DNA of 64,000 nucleotides from Dehalobacter alkaniphilus (lineage in GTDB: Bacteria; Bacillota; Desulfitobacteriia; Desulfitobacteriales; Syntrophobotulaceae), in the NCBI GenBank assembly GCA_040500365.1, contig CP148031.1:3100001-3164000 (forward strand), written 5' to 3'. The notes beneath the pieces are model-generated. The model made no database searches. It saw only the letters and a list, made by a program, of their open reading frames with translations, and was not told where the DNA came from. The position numbers and the translations under genes were made by a program. How positions within the stretch are numbered: the first letter of the stretch is position 1; each line of letters begins with the position of its first letter. Shown in pieces: positions 6,866-14,416 of the stretch.

Positions 6866-7466
6866 TGTTTTTGCGCTTTCTTAATCGCCCCGATTTGACG
6901 ACTACTTCGGTCATTAGCAACACCGACTTATTTAGGTCTTTATCGCCTTTTAATAACCTGTGTTTATTGATCACTGCGACAGTTCCATCAGTAACCAACA
7001 TCAAATTTTCGATAGCAACATTCTTCCGATCCTGGTCAATGAACACAATCTTATTACCTTTTGGAATCGATCCATTTACAGATTCCCAAAGTATCCTATG
7101 CTTTTCTTTCCACTTGTTCGGTTCTGCGATCTTAACCCAGATGTAACCATCAGCTCTTACCTGTTCACTTCCTATAGGCCGATGGTTCCATATTGGTTGT
7201 CCCTTTTTGAACTGTGTCTCAGCCATTCGACCGATGGTTTTTCCTTTTTTACCTTTGTTTGCCGGAACATGACCTTTCTGGAATATTCCTTTTTTTAGAC
7301 CGCTTCGTATTCCGTATCGATGTCTCGCGTTTTGGATGGCTTCTTTGTTAATATTAAGATCGAATCTTTCATTGACAAGTAAGGCGGTTTCACCTCGTGT
7401 CAAGTGACGATTTTCACTGATAAATTCAACGACTTCATCAGTGAATTTACGTTTTGCGCCTGTCAT
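6831..7466 (-). CDS. HNH homing-type endonuclease
   Basis: 211 residues. The N-terminal 55 residues hold a helix-turn-helix (LTRGETALLVNERFDLNI) of the sort that gives target specificity. The middle has a phage HNH core: KEKHRILWESVNG, KGNKIVFIDQDRKN and IENLMLV, in which Asp and Asn take the places of the second and third motif residues. These stand-alone genes usually spread by cutting empty alleles. Here it overlaps its neighbours on both sides, so it has been integrated into the operon's translation coupling rather than placed in a spare gap. Confidence 0.8.
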   Translation of the reverse strand: MTGAKRKFTDEVVEFISENRHLTRGETALLVNERFDLNINKEAIQNARHRYGIRSGLKKGIFQKGHVPANKGKKGKTIGRMAETQFKKGQPIWNHRPIGSEQVRADGYIWVKIAEPNKWKEKHRILWESVNGSIPKGNKIVFIDQDRKNVAIENLMLVTDGTVAVINKHRLLKGDKDLNKSVLLMTEVVVKSGRLRKRKNNGTTSNDDRSI

Positions 7467-7714
7467 TTTTCATTACCTAATTTCAGGATCTCCGGAACAT
7501 CATCACCATTTTTGTTACTACCGTAATACTCATCTTTATGCTTTTGAGCCTCAAGCATTACGCTGGCGTTGTTGATTATATTATTTGCTACCTGCGAAAT
7601 TGCTTTAGCTCGTTTCAACTCCGTTTCTAGATCATCCCCTTGCAAGTCATCATCGTTCAACCTTTCGAGTTGTTCAAATAGATGATTATTGAGATCTATA
7701 AGTTTGTTCTTCAT
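7463..7714 (-). CDS. phage hypothetical protein (83 aa)
   Basis: Helical acidic protein starting MKNKLIDLNNHLFEQLERL with LKRAKAISQVANNIINNA in the centre. Short helical proteins of this pattern sit beside replication genes in many Firmicute phages; the role is unknown. Overlaps the HNH start by 4 nt. Confidence 0.55.
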   Translation of the reverse strand: MKNKLIDLNNHLFEQLERLNDDDLQGDDLETELKRAKAISQVANNIINNASVMLEAQKHKDEYYGSNKNGDDVPEILKLGNEK

Positions 7715-7726
7715 TTTGTCCTTTCG

Positions 7727-9049
7727 TTATGTCAGTTTTACTGACTTTTGCTTTGTATGCTCTTCCCACCTTTTTATGATGACATCAACATACTTTGGAT
7801 CGAGTTCCATGCAACGACATTTACGGTTCAGTTGTTCAGCTGCAATCAGCGTTGATCCGCTACCACCAAATGGCTCATATACGATCTCTGTTGGCTTGCT
7901 GCTGTTTTTGATTAGCCTTCCGCACAGTGCTACCGGTTTCATTGTTGGGTGGATGTCGTTCTTCGTCGGCTTGTTTTCGTACATCACCGTTGTGTTGCAA
8001 CTTTCCATGAACCTTTTCAACAGGTCAGCCATCTCTTCTTTTTTCATTTTGTCGATAGATCGCGAATCATCAAATACTGTTGATTGTGTTCTATCGTCTA
8101 TGAAGTAGTGTCCTGCACCTTCTTTCCATCCGTAGATAATTGGTTCATGCTTCCAGTGATAATCCTGACGACTTAGTACCAAAGAGTTTTTTACCCATAT
8201 CAGGATCTCTGATAACTTGAATCCAGCATCAATGAATGCGCCGGCGAAGTTTATCCTTTCGGTTTCACTATGGAATACGTAGACAGCACCACCATCTTTC
8301 ATGTTCATATGTGCGACAGCGTACATGTCAAATAAGAAGTTATAGAAGGCTGCATCATCCATGTTGTCATTGAGTATCTTCCTGGTGTTCCTATGCCCTT
8401 TTTGGTACTTATCAAGCATCTTTGCTTTGTCACCATAATTCACGTTGTACGGTGGATCTGTTACGATTAGATCGGCCAGCGATCCATCCATGAGTTTGTT
8501 TACATGATCCAGTTCAGTGCTATCACCGCACATCAACCGGTGTTGACCTAGAAGGTATATATCACCTAGCTTTGACTGCGGTTCATCGATTTCATCCAAT
8601 GCCTCGTCGACATCAAAGTCATCATCGGTCGCTTCTTCCGTATCCATGCGTGCTAGCAGTTCTTTTATCTCTTCATCATCGAATCCGGTTATTCCGAGAT
8701 CGATTTCATTTTCAAGTTCCTGCAGCAGATCCTTGAGCTTGTCCATCTGCCATTCACCGCTGATCTTGTTGAGTGCTACATTCAAGGCTTTTTCTTTGAC
8801 CTTATCGATCTCAACTATCACGACATTGACTTCTGTGAATCCAATATCCTTAAGGACTGTCGCTCTCTGATGGCCACCAATTATGGTGTTGTCAGCGTTT
8901 ATGATGATTGGATCAACATATCCGAATTCCTGGATGCTGCGCTTTATCTTCTCGTATTCCGGATCACCGGACTTGAGCGCTTTTCTTGGATTGTAATCCG
9001 CGTATCTCAACTGGTTCAGATCACGTACTTCAAACTGCAATTCAAACAC
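7727..9049 (-). CDS. ParB-N domain / DNA (N4 or N6) methyltransferase
   Basis: 440 residues. Residues 5-95 form a ParB-like N-terminal domain (NPRKALKSGDP, then GGHQR at 58-62). From about 160 a type β methyltransferase follows: DPPY catalytic motif at 198-201 and EPFGGSGSTLIAAEQ binding S-adenosylmethionine near the C-terminus. It modifies adenine N6 or cytosine N4. No cognate restriction enzyme is adjacent, so it is an orphan phage methylase, probably protecting phage DNA from host restriction. The two-domain layout is common in phages. Confidence 0.9.
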   Translation of the reverse strand: MFELQFEVRDLNQLRYADYNPRKALKSGDPEYEKIKRSIQEFGYVDPIIINADNTIIGGHQRATVLKDIGFTEVNVVIVEIDKVKEKALNVALNKISGEWQMDKLKDLLQELENEIDLGITGFDDEEIKELLARMDTEEATDDDFDVDEALDEIDEPQSKLGDIYLLGQHRLMCGDSTELDHVNKLMDGSLADLIVTDPPYNVNYGDKAKMLDKYQKGHRNTRKILNDNMDDAAFYNFLFDMYAVAHMNMKDGGAVYVFHSETERINFAGAFIDAGFKLSEILIWVKNSLVLSRQDYHWKHEPIIYGWKEGAGHYFIDDRTQSTVFDDSRSIDKMKKEEMADLLKRFMESCNTTVMYENKPTKNDIHPTMKPVALCGRLIKNSSKPTEIVYEPFGGSGSTLIAAEQLNRKCRCMELDPKYVDVIIKRWEEHTKQKSVKLT

Positions 9050-9062
9050 CTCTTCTTATGAT

Positions 9063-9374
9063 TTATTTGTTTTCGTATGGAATGTATGGAATGATCAGAC
9101 GCTCGTAGGCGGCCATGAGCGTGATCTCATTGATGATCTTATTAAGCCAAGCGTAGTATGTCGTCCGCTCGATGTTGAGCATGTAAAGGATCGTTTCCTC
9201 TTTCAACTTCTGCTCGAACTTAAATTGGATTAGGTTGCCTTGTGGCTTTCCGGCATACTTTTCTTTGATGTGGTCAATTATCTTTGACCATGATTGATCA
9301 TCCTTGTCTTTGCTCTTAGCGACTGTTTTATGATTGTAGAGGTAGTAGTCCACCTCTTTTCTGAAGCTACTCAT
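9063..9374 (-). CDS. ArpU/DUF1492-like phage regulator
   Basis: 103 residues, helical. The pattern TILYMLNIERTTYYAWLNKI is a helix-turn-helix of the type in ArpU and DUF1492 late-transcription regulators of Gram-positive phages. It may switch on the packaging and structural genes, which lie beyond the terminator at 1813-1838. Overlaps the loader gene by 4 nt. Confidence 0.6.
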   Translation of the reverse strand: MSSFRKEVDYYLYNHKTVAKSKDKDDQSWSKIIDHIKEKYAGKPQGNLIQFKFEQKLKEETILYMLNIERTTYYAWLNKIINEITLMAAYERLIIPYIPYENK

Positions 9375-10180
9375 TTTATCTTTCCTTCCTTCAGTCGTAT
9401 GTTTTTCGACTTATCATTGGTTATCTCGATGCAATACTTTCTTGATCGCTGGTAGATCCTTGACCCGATTGCTTCATCGATGCTGAGCAGATCGTCAATG
9501 AATCTCTCTGAGCTGATGATCGTGACGAGATCCTTGTTGATGTACCGATGGTTTAACAGTTCGAAGGCTAGGTTTATATCGGCAGCCGTCGGTTGCTTTC
9601 CTCTCTCTGTCTTGAAGAAGTCATCGATGTAAAGAACCTTTACTCGTTTATATTTGTTGATCTCTTCAAAGTACTCAGGCCCATCGGATGCAATCGATCG
9701 CTTCAGGCTTACACTGTCATCACGCCAGCGCATATATAAGGCTTCAGATCCTCGCTTCATCAGCTCGTTCACAATAGCCGTACAGATGTGGCTCTTACCT
9801 GACCCTACTTGACCACCGGCGAAAAACCAGTTACCGATCGTGTCATCAATGAATAATTGTGCCTTGTCTTTCATGATCTTTTGCCAGGGTGCAGAGGCAT
9901 CGAAATTGTCCAGTGTGTACTCATCAAGCAAGTTACTTAATCCGCTGTTTTTGATGATGCTTAAGCTTCTTCTCACTTTCATACATTCACAAGGTCTCAG
10001 CGCCTGGCATCCATCTACGATTAACATGCTGTATCCTTTGTTTTTGCACAGCCGGCAATCATGTCCGGATAACGTCCCTTCTTCCTGGTTGTATGAATCG
10101 GCCATCATCTGATCATAATCTGTTCGTTTTGATGCCCCAGACGTCTGATGGTTGCTGATCAGGCTTTTTATTGGCTGCAT
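9371..10180 (-). CDS. DnaC-type replicative helicase loader
   Basis: 269-residue AAA+ ATPase. An N-terminal Cys cluster (CRLCKNKG ... CQALRPCEC) may bind zinc, and GGQVGSGKSHI near residue 125 is the Walker A motif, followed by VLYIDDFF as Walker B and sensor residues further on. DnaC/DnaI relatives load the host DnaB helicase onto the phage origin. AGAGGGG ahead of ATG 10180 supports that start although it overlaps the upstream gene by 68 nt. Confidence 0.9.
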   Translation of the reverse strand: MQPIKSLISNHQTSGASKRTDYDQMMADSYNQEEGTLSGHDCRLCKNKGYSMLIVDGCQALRPCECMKVRRSLSIIKNSGLSNLLDEYTLDNFDASAPWQKIMKDKAQLFIDDTIGNWFFAGGQVGSGKSHICTAIVNELMKRGSEALYMRWRDDSVSLKRSIASDGPEYFEEINKYKRVKVLYIDDFFKTERGKQPTAADINLAFELLNHRYINKDLVTIISSERFIDDLLSIDEAIGSRIYQRSRKYCIEITNDKSKNIRLKEGKIK

Positions 10181-10907
10181 TCTTTGACCCCTCTTTCAAT
10201 GGAAATACACCTAGCCAGTTGTTGAATGTGCTTTGATTCAAACACGCGATGATATCTTCACCTGATGATGACAACTCATTGAGTCCATTGATTAGCAATT
10301 TTTTAGCATATTCAGTCAATGGCTTTTTCATTGCATCCTTACGCATTTTTTCAAAGTTTTTGAGAGCTTCAAGAAGATCCAAATTTTCACCGGCAAACTT
10401 TTCAAAAACACCTATATCTTTATTCTTTTTCTTATTCTCTTTATCTAGTTCTTTATCTATATCTATAAACGGACTTTCCGGGACTTGTCCTGGACATTCA
10501 TTAGATACAGATTGAGCGATTAGTTTTTGCTTTGTTCGATAGTTTCTTTTTCGATCTCTATCATATTCACGTAGCGTTTCAAGCCTTGCTTGGCTCTGGT
10601 ACTTTTCCCAGTTTGAAACACAGATCACGTCATTGACGATCTCAATCATTCCAAACTTAACAAAGATACTTAAAGCCAATCGAATAGTTGTTATCGGACG
10701 ATCGAACTCAGTTGCAAGCATTTCGTCTGTGTACGGAATGTCTTTTGAAAAATAAACTAAACCATTATTATTTGTGCTTCCTGCAAGACACAGAATTTGC
10801 ATCCATATCACGATGATTGCATCGCTGTCCGGCATGCTTCTGATCTGCTTAATCTTTCGATTATCAAACATATCAGATACAAGTTTTATCCACTTCACAT
10901 CAGCCAT
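10113..10907 (-). CDS. phage replisome organizer / replication initiator
   Basis: 264 residues. The N-terminal 120 residues match the replisome-organiser N-terminal winged-helix domain (start MADVKWIKLVSDMFDNRKI, then IPYTDEMLATEFDRPITTI). A charged linker rich in Lys/Asp/Glu (about 150-165) leads to a C-terminal DnaD-like helical unit (FNNWLGVFPL). It probably binds the phage origin, which in such phages often lies inside this gene, and recruits the helicase loader next to it. Confidence 0.85.
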   Translation of the reverse strand: MADVKWIKLVSDMFDNRKIKQIRSMPDSDAIIVIWMQILCLAGSTNNNGLVYFSKDIPYTDEMLATEFDRPITTIRLALSIFVKFGMIEIVNDVICVSNWEKYQSQARLETLREYDRDRKRNYRTKQKLIAQSVSNECPGQVPESPFIDIDKELDKENKKKNKDIGVFEKFAGENLDLLEALKNFEKMRKDAMKKPLTEYAKKLLINGLNELSSSGEDIIACLNQSTFNNWLGVFPLKEGSKNAANKKPDQQPSDVWGIKTNRL

Positions 10908-10966
10908 ATGTGTGTACTCCCTTTCTTTTGCGTTTTAAGGCGGTTGCAACTAACCATAAGCACTGT

Positions 10967-11485
10967 TTAAACATTTATGAAGGAAATACCTATCATGTCT
11001 ATGATTGTCTTTCCATAGAGCTTAGACATGATTGATAATTGTTCAGGTGTTGGCATACATAATCCGTTTTCGATTTTTGATAATAGGCTCTTATCAAATC
11101 GTGAATCAAGCTTCCTTAATTGAACAATTACATCATCGCCTTTGAGTCCGCACTGCATCCTGGCGATCTTCAAGTTGTTGGTGAATGAAACTTGTTCTTC
11201 ATCAGCACCGAGAATCCGGTTAACCTTCCGCAGCGGTCTAAATGTATGCTTTGCTCTTTTCGACGTTTCAGCTTTGAACTGTCTGATCTCTTGTCGATTA
11301 TCGGTGCGGTAATAACCAGATTGCTTTGATGTCGATATGATCACCATGTCATCACCGTTATCCTGGCTTCTTAGTTTTTCGACCATTTCTCGAACACCTC
11401 TTTCTTTCATTTTCCAGAGGATCATGAGATCATTCTTTGAAATAGCGTTTTCTTTTCCGATTGGGATTGATTCATAGTGATTCAT
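10967..11485 (-). CDS. phage regulator with C-terminal XRE-type HTH
   Basis: 172 residues. The C-terminal 70 residues form an XRE-like helix-turn-helix (LKIARMQCGLKGDDVIVQL ... SKIENGLCMPTPEQL). The N-terminal half (NDLMILWKMKERGVREMVE) also has a winged-helix look with a GYYRT turn. This combination suggests a DNA-binding regulator of early transcription or replication; no target is known. The gene immediately follows the 181-aa gene. Confidence 0.6.
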   Translation of the reverse strand: MNHYESIPIGKENAISKNDLMILWKMKERGVREMVEKLRSQDNGDDMVIISTSKQSGYYRTDNRQEIRQFKAETSKRAKHTFRPLRKVNRILGADEEQVSFTNNLKIARMQCGLKGDDVIVQLRKLDSRFDKSLLSKIENGLCMPTPEQLSIMSKLYGKTIIDMIGISFINV

Positions 11486-12031
11486 TTATTTCACCTCAAT
11501 TTCTTCAAAATCGCAGTTCTCAAGAATTTCGAGAACTCTTTCAAATGTTGGACTACGCCAAGCCGTATCAGCGTATGTATGAACCGTATCGTTGTAGTGA
11601 TACCGGTTCAACCGGATATGCTCCTGGCACTCGCGCTTCGTAAGGAATAGACTTCCATTTTTTCTGACATGATGTTCGATGTTGTAGTAAATAACTTTGA
11701 AATCATCAGAAACATTTTTGTTTAGATATTCAGCAAGTGACTCCATCGTTAACAAGTCTTCATAATCGTCTTCGTCTGCTTTGCATTCGTGATCGTAGGT
11801 TGCTTTGATATATTCAATGACTTCATCGACTGTATCTCCAACATAGTCAGCTTCCGCAGAACTGTACATTGAACAACCATCCTCGAAATCCAAATCAAAT
11901 CCATATCGTCTTTCGTTTTGAACAACTACCCAGTAACGAGGAGCGGCTTCATAATCCGTTTCCTGAGTCAACAATTCATGTTGCAACTTCTTTAAAAAAT
12001 CAATATCCTCTTTTGTGAGTTTCCTCATCAT
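11486..12031 (-). CDS. phage hypothetical protein (181 aa)
   Basis: Starts ATG 12031 (MMRKLTKEDIDFLKKLQHEL); the frame has an acidic middle and a conserved-looking NIEHHVRKNGSLFLTKREC segment. Proteins of this pattern occur in many Firmicute phage early regions, function unknown to me. Its ribosome binding site (AAGAAAGGGAAATG) lies inside repeat copy 12035-12090, i.e. it comes from duplicated recombinase coding sequence. Confidence 0.65.
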   Translation of the reverse strand: MMRKLTKEDIDFLKKLQHELLTQETDYEAAPRYWVVVQNERRYGFDLDFEDGCSMYSSAEADYVGDTVDEVIEYIKATYDHECKADEDDYEDLLTMESLAEYLNKNVSDDFKVIYYNIEHHVRKNGSLFLTKRECQEHIRLNRYHYNDTVHTYADTAWRSPTFERVLEILENCDFEEIEVK

Positions 12032-12034
12032 TTC

Positions 12035-12090
12035 CCTTTCTTTCTCAAATTTTCGAGATTTTTTCGTTTCATCTGATTTGTTGATCTAGT
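12035..12090 (-). repeat. 56-bp direct repeat, left copy (duplicate of the recombinase 3' end)
   Basis: Identical in 55 of 56 positions to 12306-12361, 271 bp away (mismatch at 12061/12332). It still reads in one frame as T-R-S-T-N-Q-M-K-R-K-N-L-E-N-L-R-K-K-G and ends next to the start of the 181-aa gene, providing that gene's ribosome binding site. It is an orphan copy outside the recombinase gene. Confidence 0.95.
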
Positions 12091-12095
12091 TTTGA

Positions 12096-12299
12096 TTAAA
12101 CGACTTCCCAATCGGTGGCGATCAAATCATCAAGAGTTGGTTGCCACCCTTTTGATCTTCCTGATCCGTCCGGCATCGACATAGAACACAGCCAATATGG
12201 ATCATTTGTTGGAGTAATCTTGTATGCCTCGGCATCGCTTCTTCTTGTAATACTTTTACTTTTTTTTGCCGCCTCTTTTACTGCTTCGTAAATATTCAT
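12096..12299 (-). CDS. Tad2-like (DUF2829) protein, candidate anti-Thoeris factor
   Basis: 67 residues. The start (MNIYEAVKEAAKKSKSITRR) and the end GWQPTLDDLIATDWEVV match the DUF2829 pattern, in particular the W-x-P-(T/S)-x(2)-D-L-x-A-x-D-W block. Members of this family include Tad2, a phage protein that sequesters the cyclic-ADP-ribose-type signal made by Thoeris defence. The protein is at the short end of the family. The ribosome binding site AAAGGAAC comes from the end of the recombinase gene. It lies between two 56-bp repeats, indicating recent insertion. Confidence 0.75.
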   Translation of the reverse strand: MNIYEAVKEAAKKSKSITRRSDAEAYKITPTNDPYWLCSMSMPDGSGRSKGWQPTLDDLIATDWEVV

Positions 12300-13123
12300 C
12301 TTGTTCCTTTCTTTCTCAAATTTTCGAGATTCTTTCGTTTCATCTGATTTGTTGATCTAGTGTAGATCCTCGTTGTTTCAAGTTTGCTATGACCGAGGAT
12401 ATCGGCAAGATCAGGTAGATTGTTGTATTTTTCCATGAAGGCTATCGCGAATAAATGGCGGAAGCTGTGTGCGTGAACTACCGATTTATTTACCTTTGCA
12501 GCTCCGGCGACCTTCTTCATCCGTCGCCAGATCTTCTGGTCTGGCAGATTGAATATGCGACCTTCCTTAATCCTGTTATCACGGCAGTACTTGCGTAGTT
12601 CTCTTGCAAGTTCCTGGGTCAGGATGATCACACGATCCTTTCCTTTGTTCCGAACGTTGATGTAGTAGGTCTCGATCGAATCTACAGTGAAGTACTTTAG
12701 TTCACCGATACGAATTCCGGTTGTTGCAATGATCTTCATGATCATATAAATGTCGTTGTGACCGAGTGTCTTTGCAAAACGTAGAAGTCGCTTATAATCT
12801 TTTTCACTGATGACTTCATCCAGACTGTTGACCTGCTGTATTTTAAGTTTCTTTACTCTCATCTCTTCATTTCCACACCAGCGAAGAAACTTATTTACCG
12901 CGACTATGTATGAATTGATGCTAGTTGGTTCATAATCGCTATTAGTGAGTATTTTCTTGAACGACAATACATCATCTTTAGTTACATCATTCTCATGATT
13001 CACTGAGTCAATGAACTTAATGACATCCGCTCTATACTTGATCAGCGTTCGATCTGCTTTTTCCTGATATCTAAGTTCTGTTATGAACTCATCCAGTTTT
13101 TGACTGAGATCGCTTTTCTTCAT
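12296..13123 (-). CDS. tyrosine recombinase (XerC/D or phage integrase type)
   Basis: 275 residues. A SAM-like N-terminal core-binding domain (about 10-95) precedes the catalytic domain. Catalytic residues are visible: Arg138 (GIRIGEL), Lys162 (NKGKDR), His219 and Arg222 (HSFRH), His245 (LGHSKLET) and Tyr254 (RIYTR). It lies inside the early operon rather than beside the att site, while a serine recombinase occupies the integrase position, so its task may be resolution of multimers, inversion or cassette movement rather than prophage integration. AGGAGTGTGAGCA precedes ATG 13123. Confidence 0.9.
   Translation of the reverse strand: MKKSDLSQKLDEFITELRYQEKADRTLIKYRADVIKFIDSVNHENDVTKDDVLSFKKILTNSDYEPTSINSYIVAVNKFLRWCGNEEMRVKKLKIQQVNSLDEVISEKDYKRLLRFAKTLGHNDIYMIMKIIATTGIRIGELKYFTVDSIETYYINVRNKGKDRVIILTQELARELRKYCRDNRIKEGRIFNLPDQKIWRRMKKVAGAAKVNKSVVHAHSFRHLFAIAFMEKYNNLPDLADILGHSKLETTRIYTRSTNQMKRKNLENLRKKGTR
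12306..12361 (-). repeat. 56-bp direct repeat, right copy (codons 255-273 of the tyrosine recombinase)
   Basis: The repeat starts at the first base of codon 255, directly after the codon of catalytic Tyr254, and runs almost to the stop codon. See the left copy at 12035-12090. Confidence 0.95.
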
Positions 13124-13244
13124 TGCTCACACTCCTAGACTTTAAATACTGTTGTGCGATGACTGCCGCGATCGCTTTCCAATCGATCTCTTTATTTGAG
13201 TACTCGATTGTTACTGTTCGTTTTCCGATTTTATTCTCTTTCAT
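13089..13244 (-). CDS. small phage protein (51 aa)
   Basis: 51-codon frame starting MKENKIGKRTVTIEYSNKEI with IDWKAIAAVIAQQYL as a helix. Its start overlaps the end of the upstream membrane-protein gene and its end overlaps the recombinase start, matching the operon style. No family recognised. Confidence 0.5.
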   Translation of the reverse strand: MKENKIGKRTVTIEYSNKEIDWKAIAAVIAQQYLKSRSVSNEEKRSQSKTG

Positions 13245-13419
13245 GACATGCATCCACAAAGACAACAGGGCCGAACACCAGAATGAGTAGGAACGGTGTT
13301 ATCAAATCTGTCAGCGTCTTTGCACCTTCCGTGCAGAGATAAGCAATGATCAACATAATGATCGATATGATTACGAGCTTACGACTTGGCCAGTATATTT
13401 TCCCGTTTGCTTTAAACAT
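13231..13419 (-). CDS. small membrane protein (62 aa)
   Basis: Two predicted transmembrane helices (KLVIISIIMLIIAYLC and LITPFLLILVFGPVVFV) with a short loop. Second gene of the early operon, after the Cro-like regulator. Unknown function; membrane proteins in this place sometimes act in superinfection exclusion. Confidence 0.5.
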   Translation of the reverse strand: MFKANGKIYWPSRKLVIISIIMLIIAYLCTEGAKTLTDLITPFLLILVFGPVVFVDACHERE

Positions 13420-13432
13420 ATTTTTACCTCAC

Positions 13433-13651
13433 CTATACGCTTTTAGCGGACTTACGTCCTAAAAAAATATAGCTCATTTCAATTCCATAAAATTCACACA
13501 TCTTTTCTACTGTGTCATATGCAGGAATCGTTTTGCCGTTTTCATAGTTCTGAATTGTCTTAGTAGTTACACCTACATACTTTGCAACTTCATCCTGTTC
13601 TTTTTCAGCGTTTATTCTTGCGGCTTTTAAACTTATAGTAAATTTTGGCAT
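13433..13651 (-). CDS. Cro-like HTH regulator
   Basis: 72-residue XRE-family protein with a helix-turn-helix at about 16-48 (DEVAKYVGVTTKTIQNYENG). It is the first gene of the minus-strand early operon, divergent from the S24 repressor, which is the Cro position of lambdoid switches. Ribosome binding site GCAGGAGGT. It would compete with the repressor for the operators in 13652-13770. Confidence 0.85.
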   Translation of the reverse strand: MPKFTISLKAARINAEKEQDEVAKYVGVTTKTIQNYENGKTIPAYDTVEKMCEFYGIEMSYIFLGRKSAKSV

Positions 13652-13665
13652 TTCTATACCTCCTG

Positions 13666-13735
13666 CAACAAAGTATAATTCTCTAAAAGCGTATTGTCAA
13701 CAACTATAAACGAAATAATTTTCTTATTTTGTTGT
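13666..13735. promoter_or_regulatory. candidate repressor operators
   Basis: Three related sites share CAACAA-(N1-2)-(T)ATAA: 13666-13678 (CAACAAAGTATAA), 13698-13709 (CAACAACTATAA) and, inverted, 13724-13734 (CAACAAAATAA). They overlap the -10 and -35 of the early promoter and the upstream part of the repressor promoter, where Cro and repressor would act. Confidence 0.5.
13672..13700 (-). promoter_or_regulatory. early promoter of the prophage (PR-like)
   Basis: On the minus strand TTGACA (13695-13700) and TATACT (13672-13677) are separated by exactly 17 bp, leading into the Cro-like gene. It should drive the early operon. Confidence 0.85.
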
Positions 13736-13760
13736 AATTCAGTATTAAACGAATTAGAAT
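13732..13760 (+). promoter_or_regulatory. repressor promoter (PRM-like)
   Basis: TTGTAA (13732-13737) and TAGAAT (13755-13760), 17-bp spacing, just ahead of the S24 repressor gene. Divergent from the early promoter. Confidence 0.6.
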
Positions 13761-13779
13761 AAAGACAGAGGTGATACGC

Positions 13780-14406
13780 ATGAATCAAAATAGAGAAACA
13801 TTGGCTAGCAATATTAAGAAATACATGAAACTTAATGATAAAACTCAAATTGATTTATCAAATGATCTTAGTGTTAGCCCATCATCAGTTTCAGATTGGT
13901 TGAACGGTAAGAAGTATCCAAGAATTGATAGGTTGCAACAGTTAGCTGACTACTTTAATGTTTACAAATCTGATTTGACTGAATTGAAAGAAATAAATAT
14001 TTATGAATCGAAAGGAATAAGAATACCTGTTTTGGGGATCGTCCCATGTGGAATACCTATTGAAGCGGTTGAAAATGTTCTGGATTATGAAGAAATATCT
14101 CAGGAAATGGCTAGAAACGGAGTTTATTTTGGCTTGCATGCTAAGGGTGACTCAATGTCACCTATCATCGAAAATGGTGATACTTTAATCATCAGGCAGC
14201 AAAGTAATATTGAAAGTGGACAAGTTGCAATTATTAAGGTTAACGGTGATGAAGCAACGTGTAAGAAGGTTTATAAAAATGAGAACGGTATTACCCTATT
14301 ACCAGCAAATAAACTTTTTAATACAGTTGAATATAATCCTGAACAAATAGAAAAATTACCAGTATTGATTATTGGAAGAGTTGTAGAAATCAGAAGATCA
14401 CTTTAA
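13780..14406 (+). CDS. CI/LexA-type phage repressor (S24 peptidase)
   Basis: 208 residues from ATG 13780; AGAGGTGAT sits at proper distance, and the GTG at 13771 lies inside that ribosome binding site. Residues 5-60 are an XRE helix-turn-helix (LSVSPSSVSDWLNGKK). The C-terminal half is an S24 peptidase: cleavage site Cys90-Gly91, nucleophile Ser125 in GDSMSP and general base Lys162 in ATCKKV. It would keep the prophage silent and be cut after RecA activation by DNA damage. Low G+C compared with the host. Confidence 0.95.
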   Translation: MNQNRETLASNIKKYMKLNDKTQIDLSNDLSVSPSSVSDWLNGKKYPRIDRLQQLADYFNVYKSDLTELKEINIYESKGIRIPVLGIVPCGIPIEAVENVLDYEEISQEMARNGVYFGLHAKGDSMSPIIENGDTLIIRQQSNIESGQVAIIKVNGDEATCKKVYKNENGITLLPANKLFNTVEYNPEQIEKLPVLIIGRVVEIRRSL

Positions 14407-14416
14407 AAGGAAAAAT

